From contig LATX02000182.1 in the NCBI GenBank assembly GCA_001466705.2, positions 62,001-126,000 of the forward strand: 64,000 bases of DNA. The letters are read 5' to 3'. The notes under the pieces were generated by a model, which saw nothing but the letters and a program-made list of their open reading frames with translations, had not been told where the DNA came from and did no database searches. Both the position numbers and the translations under genes were made by a program. The stretch comes from Moniliophthora roreri (taxonomy: Eukaryota; Basidiomycota; Agaricomycetes; Agaricales; Marasmiaceae). Shown here in pieces: positions 57,316-64,000 of the stretch (positions within the stretch are counted from its first letter, which is position 1; each line of letters starts with the position of its first letter).

Positions 57316-58100
57316 ACTAACATGTCTTCCAATGCATCTGCCTCCTCTTCTTCTGCTTCTGCTGCTACTAGTTGCCAGCAAACCTGGACTCCCAAGCCCT
57401 ACTCCTACTGAAGCTGGAGAGGGACAGTATAGCAAAAATATCATCTACCATCATAGACTCTGCCCAAACCCCTATCAGCTCCACCTCTTTAACTTCCCAC
57501 AGTATGATCAGCAACTTTGTCACACTGCCAACCCCAACAATTGTTTGGAACCAACTGTCAAAAGCCTCCTATTTCTCTGAGCCCAACACCAGCTACTTGA
57601 AAAGATCACACAGAGTTGCAATCTGGAAATCACTAATCACGTCTTATTTGCATGCAACTACAGAATTGCCCTAGAAGGGCCAATTATGGTACCATCCACC
57701 TTCCCCTATCACCCACATTTGTCCATGCCTCCTCCTGCAGATCCCCAAGCTCTTTCTGAGTATCCTGACCCCAATACATTCTCTGTTCTCAACTGACTCA
57801 GATGATAAACAGATGGAAACAGATACCTCTGACCATTCCTCCTCAACCAGCTCTCCTTCCCTCCATAATGCATCCACCAAACCCAATTCCAACTATGCTC
57901 TTGTATATCCTGAACCCACTCCTAATTCTGATGTTAAACCAAAACCTGAAGACACCTCAAACCTCATTCCTTCAATCAACTCCCTCTCCACAACTAGATG
58001 GATCAACAATGCATAATCTGATTCAACCCAGACACACCTCCACTCCAGTCTGGGAGCCTTGGGTCACCAAACAACAGATTGCCATCACTGATGCCTGAGA
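57316..58100 (+). CDS. unknown sense-strand frame after gypsy pol (ORF3 candidate)
   Basis: After the pol stop a long stretch stays rich in open sense frames: MSSNASASSSSASAAT start at about 57321, then 57372-57674 (100 codons) and 57802-58017 in shifting frames. Ser/Thr/Pro-rich with acidic Asp/Glu clusters (STDSDDKQMETDTSDH). It lies between pol and where the 3' LTR should be. The integrase copy at 59.2 kb has only 13 bp there, so this is extra. It may be a degraded accessory frame or just 3' untranslated sequence. Confidence 0.35.
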
Positions 58101-58157
58101 GGTTACACATGGATGAACAGAACTTATAGACTATCAAATAGTTTGTACCAATTCTGA

Positions 58158-58254
58158 TGGTTCTGTGTAGCCAAGAAAGATAGTAGACTGCATATAGTTT
58201 ATAGTTTAAAACTGTTGAATGCTGTTATGATACAACATTCAGGGATTCCTCCAG
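58158..58254 (+). pseudogene. RT fragment of a third gypsy family (C)
   Basis: An open 32-codon run reads WFCVAKKDSRLHIVYSLKLL, then NAVMIQHSGIPP. This is the RT palm start of a different basidiomycete gypsy lineage, with a ..RIVHSLEPLNAVTI..SGVPP pattern. It is abruptly joined to integrase at 58255. A second family C piece is at 61846-62258. Confidence 0.6.
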
Positions 58255-59277
58255 CCATACATCACAGACTTGCCAGAAAGTGAAGGAGCAGATTGTATTT
58301 TGGTAGTGGTGGACCACTCCTCTATGAAGGGGGTAATTTTTACACCATGCATGAAGACAACAGACATGGCACAAATAGCAGAATTGCTAATTCAACAACT
58401 ATACAAACAATTCAGACTCCCAGATTGCATCATTTCAGATCACAATCCCTGATTTGCCACTGAAGTTTTCCAAGAAATAGAGAAACAACTGTCCATAAAG
58501 CACTTGATGAGCACAGCCTTCCACCCACAGACAGACAGAGAAACTGAAAGAGTGAACCGAGAAATCGAAGTCTACCTCAGAATCTTCTGCACCAAAGAAC
58601 AGACACAGTGGAAGAAGTTTCTGCTGTTAGCAGAATTTGCTCATAACAACTGAACTCACTTGGTGCTCAAGAAGTCACTCTTTTTTATAATGATGGGGTA
58701 TCATCCAAGAGCATCTCCCACAGTGTTCATGCAAACAGACATCCCATCAGTAGAAGAAAGGCTCTGTGAATTAAAAAGGGTGAGAGAAGAAACAACAAGC
58801 CTGTTGGAATTAGCAAGACAATGGATAACAAGAAGAGAAAAGCAGAAGCTGGATACATTTGAAGTGGGTCAGAAGGTGTGGTTAGAAGGAAAGAACCTGA
58901 TCATTGGGTACCCCACTAAAAAGCTCACCCCCAAAAGAGAAGGACCTTTCAAAATACTTGAAGTAATGGGGCCAGTAACCTACCAATTACAGCTCCCACA
59001 CCAGTGGAAAATCCATCTGGTGTTCCACACTGCATTATTAACTCCATTCAAACAGACCGAAGCACATGGACCCAGCTTTATGGAACCACCACCTGATCTG
59101 ATTGAAGAGTTTGAAGAATATGAAGTTGACACCATTGTGGGACACAGACCAAAGAAATGGCCCAGAGAATTCCTTGTATCCTACACCAGGTACAACTCCT
59201 CCCATAACAGGTGGATCAGAACCAAAGGAATGGTCAACTGCCTAGACCTCTGTAAGGACTATATAAAGAAACACTGA
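58255..59277 (+). pseudogene. gypsy integrase with chromodomain, 3' part of pol
   Basis: Begins inside the core (YITDLPES), lacking the zinc finger and first-Asp context. VVVDHSSMKGVIF, IISDHNP (second Asp), STAFHPQTDRETERVN (catalytic Glu) and FAHNN-stop-TH follow. From 58660 a 205-codon open frame holds the KREGPFKILEV (GPY/F) tract, HPHW-like strands and a C-terminal chromodomain, EEYEVDTIVGHRPKKWPREF then WIRTKGMVNCLDL, ending KDYIKKH. Chromodomains target new copies to heterochromatin (known for chromoviruses). The pol stop is 13 bp before a family B LTR, so this may be the 3' end of a family B element. Only two stops. Confidence 0.88.
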
Positions 59278-59290
59278 CTGAACCCTTGAG

Positions 59291-59851
59291 TGTAAGGGGA
59301 ACATCTATTTTTCTAATTACCTTACTATACTAGAGTGGTGTACTTAGTTGCTTCATTTTGAGTTGTCATGATGAGGTACAGTGTTCAGAGTGTTGTACAT
59401 ATAATCTCTTTATGTTTCCCTTCAATTCTGCACTATCAAAAACCTTATCCCCAACTTGGCATGTCCCTATGTCCATCCGTTATCATGTAATATCTACTTT
59501 TTGGTGCAAGTCTTATCAGCTCATTTGCAGCACTTTGTGAGTTTCACTTTGTATGTCCTTCTACTGTTCTACTATACATGCTGTGATGTTTTTATATGTT
59601 ATAGCTTCATTGTTATATGTTCTTCTATTGTTTAGACACAGATTTTAGTGCTCTGGCACTTAGATATGTCATAGTTCTCATGCCTTCTTGAGATGTTGTC
59701 ATGTATGATGTAGTTTAGATCATGTGAGTCAAGACCCCCCCAATACTTCGTCATATATACTGTATCCACGGCAGTGGAATCCTTTTAGCCTTTTCTCTTT
59801 GGATCCCCAACTGCTAGGCTTGTTTAATAGCCTCCAGAGGTTGCCCTTACA
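59291..59851 (+). repeat. gypsy family B LTR, first
   Basis: TGTAAGGGGAACATC...GTTGCCCTTACA. Lacks about 180 bp found in the second LTR, the missing part lying between two ATTCTGCAC repeats. TATATA-like box near 59754; TTTAGCCTTTTCT at 59784-59796. Confidence 0.88.
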
Positions 59852-59866
59852 GTAGAAAAGGCTAAA
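59852..59866 (+). promoter_or_regulatory. self-priming primer-binding site (family B)
   Basis: AGAAAAGGCTAAA at 59854-59866, two bases after the LTR, is the exact reverse complement of the LTR motif at 59784-59796: thirteen pairs. Confidence 0.7.
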
Positions 59867-60000
59867 CTCTGAGTTACCAGGTGGTTGCCACTGAGCCACT
59901 GAGCCACTCAACCTCATTGTGAAGTTTTCACTTCCCAACCATTTCCTAACTCTCACACCACTATTCTTGTCACCACTATTGCCTTTGGAGCCAGTTACAG

Positions 60001-60283
60001 ATGGACTCTAGAGATAGGTTGTCCCAGATTGAAGCAGAGTTGAAGCTATCACAAGAGCATCACACAGCCACACAGAACGCGCTGGAACCGCTATTATCAG
60101 CCATGGAACAGCTCAAAACTTCGTCACAACCACCACCTGTCCCATGTCCTGGTCCTGCTACCACTGCTATATCAGACCCTGCTGTCAGGAAGCCTCTAAA
60201 GCTTGCCCCTCCTCCTGAATTTGATGGAGACTGCACCAAAAGGGGAGCTTTCATCACTGCCTGTCAACTTTACATCCAGGCAC
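60001..60283 (+). pseudogene. family B gag N-terminal fragment
   Basis: Starts MDSRDRLSQIEAELKLSQEH (coiled-coil like), then a Pro-rich linker, then LAPPPEFDGDCTKRGAFITA. PEFDGD..... AF is the gag core entry of basidiomycete gypsy elements. The frame runs directly into the second LTR after QLYIQAL, so the rest of gag-pol is deleted. Confidence 0.75.
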
Positions 60284-60972
60284 TGTAAGGGGAACATCTG
60301 TTTTCCTTATTACCTTACTATACTAGAGTAGTGCACTTAGTTGCCCCATTATGAGTTGGTGTGATGAGGTACAGTGTCCGGAAGGTTGTACATATATTCT
60401 CTTTATATTCCCCTTCAATTCTGCACCTACAGTTATCTTATAGCATCTCTAGATCATCCAGTGTACTCAGTTGAACATCAAAGTGCTCAGCTCACAGAGT
60501 TACGCATTTTGGATTTCAAACGTTCGTAGCGCGTTACCCGTTGGACCGTGGGCTTAATAGTGCATTCCAGTGCATTCTGCACTATTGAGAACCTTATCCC
60601 CAACGCTGCAGGTCTGTATATCCATCTGTTTTTGCGTAATCTTTAATTTTCGGTGCAAGTCTTATCAGCTCATTTGCAGCACTTTGTGAGTTTCACTTTG
60701 TATACTCTTTTATTGTTTTACTATACATGCTGCGATGTTTTATATGCTTTAACTTCATTGTTATATGTTCTTTCACTATTTAGACACGCATTTTAGCGCT
60801 CTGGGGCTTAGATATGTCATCATATATGATGTAGTTTAGATCATGTGAGTCAAGACCCCCCCAATACTCCGTCATATATACTGTAACCATGGCAGTGGAA
60901 CCCTTTTATCCTTTTCTGTTTGGATCCCCCACTGCTAGGCTTGTGTGATAGCCTCCAGAGGTTGCCCTTACA
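60284..60972 (+). repeat. gypsy family B LTR, second
   Basis: TGTAAGGGGAACATC...GTTGCCCTTACA. The self-primer motif is altered here (TTTATCCTTTTCT). Contains the segment missing from the first LTR. Confidence 0.88.
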
Positions 60973-61845
60973 ATTTCTTCACTACATAAATACAGAGAAG
61001 TATTAGAAAGCCACCATAATTTAACTGCCCACTCAAAAAACATCTCAAAACTCTGAGAACAGTTGAAAACTGACTCATGCACACAATTAGGTCATTGCTC
61101 AGATACTGTACAGTAGTACCAAGCCACTGCAGCAACTGCTGGGGATGCATCATGCTGTCAATTGCTTATCTAGCACTACTCAAAATCAACATTTCCCTAG
61201 CATTCCCCTTTTTCTGGAGTTTAATATAGCAGCACTTTGGGAGGAATCTTGGCTTCAAGATATGTTTGTTCTTGATTTTCTACCAGTCTTTTGCTAGATT
61301 TTTACTCCTTTGCCATGGGATTTTTTATGCTCATAGTAACATCAACAGCTGTAATCTCTCTATTCCCAATCTCTCCAACATCTGCATAGCTCTGAGTCAG
61401 CTAGTACAATCCACCAACAAATTATCACTCTCAAGCAGGATACAGCACCTGTGCATGACACCCACCCATCTTCTTTACCCCTTCCCAACCCAATGTATAC
61501 TGTCTAATCTGCTCAATGTAGGGTCTGTGGGTCCAACAAGTTGAATTCCACACTGTTGGTATCTTGAATGCTTCTTAAGCTTCTTAAGAGTGTATTTCTA
61601 GTGTACATCCCATGGGATGTACAGATTATACTATTATTGTATATGTACAGAGCCAGAGTGGGTTGCCCACAGGAAACCACATCCTGTGCCATTTCCTTGG
61701 TGCACCCACCTAGCACTTAAAAAAAAAATAAAGACAAACTTTTCCTTGAGCTATCAGCTTAGCAGCTCTGAGTGGCTTTGAAGCTGCTCTAGTGGTTGGC
61801 TCAAGCTGTGGCTTGAGCTGAGCTGTTGGCACCCCTACTGCAGAG
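60973..61845. other. no recognisable gene
   Basis: A 92-codon plus frame (61266-61544) is unrecognised. Poly-A run near 61720. Nothing else seen. Confidence 0.45.
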
Positions 61846-62258
61846 GTATACCTATGTTCTACTATAATGGTCTCATTACAGCATATAAAAGACTTTTTTC
61901 CTCATGAATGTCCTACCATAGTTTTAAGATTCAGTTCATATTCTGCATATGTTCCTATACAGAATGTCTTATGCCTGGATTTTCCAGTATTGTTTCATAC
62001 TCTCCACCTTCTAGTTCATATCTCATTTTCAGTCTGCATATTGAAATGTCATCAATATACAGCTGCATAACCTCAGGTATTTCATCCTTCAGTATTTCAC
62101 AGACATCCTCATAGAATATAGAAATTGAATTAGTCTATCCTATAGGTAATTTGACTAGTCTGTACATGCTAAAAAGTGTTTGAAACATTGTTAAGTCCCA
62201 CAATGAAGGATGTACCTTTCTTTCATTGAATATCCTCCACAAGCTCCTTCTGCAAAAT
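61846..62258 (-). pseudogene. RT fragment of gypsy family C, minus strand
   Basis: The minus frame reads LWDLTMFQTLFSMYRLVKL, one stop in place of Trp, TNSISIFYEDV, then LYIDDISI with the catalytic YIDD, then RYELEGGEYETILENPGIRH. The order and the ENPGIR motif after YIDD match the same third gypsy lineage as 58158-58254. It is fused to the family A/B-type integrase fragment at about 62260. Confidence 0.65.
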
Positions 62259-62264
62259 GATTTG

Positions 62265-62780
62265 CTAGTCCATATATGCCATTGTACAAACTTGGAATGG
62301 AAACAAGTTCTTGAGCAGTTCGATCAGCTGAAGTGGCATTCTTGTCAGATGTGTGTTCACCTTCATTTGTTGGCAGGGAACACATCCATCTATGAAGCTT
62401 TGTATGAATTTAGCTATTCCTGGCCACCAAAAGTCATGTTGAACTTGTTCCAGTGTGTTCCATTGTCCTGGGTGTCCAACTCCTGGTACTTCATGCACTG
62501 TTCAAACAATAGAATGGTGCAGTTGTTTGTTATTTGACATATAAACACATTCTTTGAAGAAGAGAAGGTCTTCTTTGATTTCCCAATTGGACAGGGCCGA
62601 CTTGATTGGCGGCATGCCTTGGCTTAGTAATGTCTCCAAGGCCGACTTGTGAAAGTCATCTGGGCCCAATCATTTCCTAATTTCATCTCCTAATTCCAAG
62701 TTGATTCTTTTTACAAACAGATGTTCCAGTAAGAGAATTACATTTTCATTGTTGTTATTTTCGTCATCATGTTCATTCGA
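62265..62780 (-). pseudogene. gypsy integrase zinc-finger region, minus strand
   Basis: The minus frame continues from RNase H through a linker (KSALSNWEIKEDLLFFKECV) to HEVPGVGHPGQWNTLEQVQH then CVPCQQMK: the H-x-H then C-x2-C of the integrase zinc finger. It ends at PFQVCTM where the first catalytic Asp should follow, cut by the family C piece. Three TGA codons interrupt it. Confidence 0.8.
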
Positions 62781-63246
62781 TCATTGCAATAGCACATTGG
62801 TCTGGGTCATACTCTTCCCAGGCATGTGAACAAGAGTGACATCAAATTCAGACAGGAAAAGACTCCACCTCACTTGTCTCCAGTTCAATTTCTGTGCAGC
62901 TCGGAAATAGGTAAGGTTCTTGTGATCAGATAGGATAACAACCTTGTGTTTTCCTCCCATTAGATAGTGTTGCCATTCCATTAGTGCCCATACAATGGCC
63001 AGTAGTTCCCAATTGTAGATTTCATAATTTTGTTCCATTGGTGATAAAGACTTTAATATATATCCACATGGGTGCCATTCTCCATCTGTTCCTTGCTGCT
63101 GCAATACTCCTCCTGTTGCCCATTTCAAAGTGTCTGCTTCTATTATGAAGGGTTTGTCTGTATCAGGCATTATTAGCACTGGTTCTGAAAGGAATTTTCT
63201 CTTGAGAAGATCAAACAACATTTGACATTCCTCTGTCCATTCAAAT
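62781..63246 (-). pseudogene. gypsy RNase H, minus strand
   Basis: KPFIIEADTLKWATGGVLQQ carries the first Asp region, NYEIYNWELLAIVWAL the Glu, VVILSDHKNLTYF the second Asp, and HMPGKSMTQTN the last block, where Asp of .AD.LSR is changed to Asn. RNase H removes the RNA strand during cDNA synthesis. One TGA separates it from RT at 63247. This intact-length domain is what copy A3 has lost. Confidence 0.88.
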
Positions 63247-63248
63247 TT

Positions 63249-64000
63249 TCACAGCTTCTTTGTAAGGTCATTGAGCAGCTTGGTGATGTGGGAGTACCTT
63301 CCAATGAACTTGCAATAGAAATTCCCAAAATCTAGGAAGCTGTGTACTCCTTTAACCATCCTGGGAGGTTCCCATTCCACTATCCCTGCTAGCTTTACTG
63401 GATCCATGGCAATGTACCCAGGTTGGATGACCATTCCCAAAAAGATTACTTCTGTAATGTTGAACTTGCATTTCTCCAGTTTTAGGTAGAGATCATGTTT
63501 CCAGATTCTGTGCATCAATCTCTTGGTCTGTTCCTGATGTTCTTCATGGTTTTTTGAGAAAAGGAGGATATCATCCATATATACAACACACCATCCTTCA
63601 TCGATGAAATCCAACAAGATGTCATTCATGAATGCTTGGAATGTGGCTGGTGAATTGCTTAATCCAAAGAATATGACAGTTGGTTTGAAGAGCTCTCTGT
63701 TCATTTTGAAAGCAGCCTTCCATTGACCTCTGTCCTTGATCCTGATGTTGTTATAGCCATTTTGGAGGTCCAATTTGCTAAAAATGTTTGCTCCCTTCAG
63801 CTTATCCAGGAGTTCAGAAATGAGTGGCAGGGAGTAGGCATTTTTGATTGTTCCCTTGTTGAGTTCTTGATAATCCTGTATAGGCCTCAGAGCTCCTTTC
63901 TCCTTTTTTGCTACAAAGAAGGGTGACACCATGGGTGACTTCAATTTCCTGATGTATTCTTTCTGCAAATTTTCCTTCAAGAACTTGTCCTGTTCCTTTT
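63249..64000 (-). pseudogene. gypsy reverse transcriptase, minus strand, runs off window
   Basis: A 243-codon open frame: [69 protein letters not shown] (catalytic YMDD intact) and the thumb (KHDLYLKLEKCKFN, GYIAMDPVKLAGIVEWEP). It is the best-preserved RT in the window. The upstream part (protease, gag, 5' LTR) lies beyond 64000. Confidence 0.9.

Larger units (their letters stand above)
52033..58140 (+). mobile_element. gypsy family A copy A3, nearly full length
   Basis: Order: 5' LTR 52033-52400, self-primer PBS, gag, protease split by a family B solo LTR, RT, a deletion removing RNase H, integrase, GPY/F region with the chromodomain deleted, and a post-pol frame. No 3' LTR is found; family C sequence starts at 58158. 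Dozens of stops make it inactive. It diverges clearly from copy A2, so it is an older or different lineage copy. Confidence 0.85.
59291..60972 (+). mobile_element. two-LTR family B element with tiny interior
   Basis: LTRs at 59291-59851 (561 bp) and 60284-60972 (689 bp) enclose 432 bp: primer site and the first 94 codons of gag. Flanks TTGAG and ATTTC do not match, so it is not a simple insertion. With the pol end directly to its left, a recombination product of tandem elements is likely. Confidence 0.75.

Noticed and set aside
57248..57580. 110-aa frame with a Leu-rich run as a membrane protein (env-like)
   Set aside because: The Leu run is the other-frame reading of a CTT/CTG-rich Ser/Ala-coding stretch; no signal peptide or Cys pattern.

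Overview
The window reads as a nuclear segment of a repeat-rich basidiomycete fungus, probably Agaricomycetes (inference). Evidence: several chromovirus-type Ty3/gypsy retrotransposons, a Ty1/copia relic, CACTA-type and MULE-type DNA transposon remains, F-box/leucine-rich proteins of the kind that is multi-copy in mushrooms, a fungal T5orf172 (GIY-YIG-like) protein, and short introns of about 45-60 nt with GTRNGT...AG borders. No bacterial operon, RNA gene or CRISPR array was found. Almost every coding region is broken, so this is a transposon graveyard with a few degraded host-type genes.

Layout. 1-8.5 kb: Ty1/copia relic with a CACTA-type MITE inside it, then a gypsy family A copy (A1) whose pol is mostly deleted. 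8.5-13.4 kb: more CACTA-type copies, an ACTATACTTACTGCAT-type minisatellite, AT-rich repeats and the start of a family A LTR. 13.4-24.5 kb: degraded minus-strand genes, among them a SWIM zinc finger and a possible Ulp1-like piece, and a clean solo family A LTR with a 5-bp target duplication. 24.5-28.1 kb: two minus-strand F-box/LRR gene relics. 29.1 kb: a long near-perfect hairpin. 30.3-33.7 kb: a plus-strand MULE-like transposase gene with introns, cut in its catalytic motif by a CACTA-type MITE. 37.4-38.5 kb: a plus-strand F-box/LRR relic. 39.5-44.4 kb: gypsy A2. 46.9-47.7 kb: the T5orf172 gene. 49.1-49.4 kb: GGGAT-rich minisatellite. 50.6-51.3 kb: complete CACTA-type MITE. 52.0-58.1 kb: gypsy A3 carrying a family B solo LTR. 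58.2-61.0 kb: mosaic of family C RT, integrase with chromodomain, and a two-LTR family B element. 61.8-64 kb: minus-strand gypsy pol, running off the window.

Two results stand out. First, both gypsy LTR families carry, two bases after the 5' LTR, a primer-binding site complementary to a motif inside their own LTR just downstream of a TATA box. This is the arrangement expected for Tf1/sushi-type self-priming, and in family A the TATA-to-primer distance is 34 nt in every copy. Second, eight single-N joins separate contigs whose ends overlap. The overlaps imply the order E-F-X-B-C-D, so the 9.6-13.4 kb contigs belong in the join at 51333 and several apparent duplications are probably assembly artefacts.

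Most premature stops in the elements, and one in an F-box gene, are TGA at Arg or Trp positions. This fits decay by cytosine deamination (RIP-like or methylation-linked) more than by indels.
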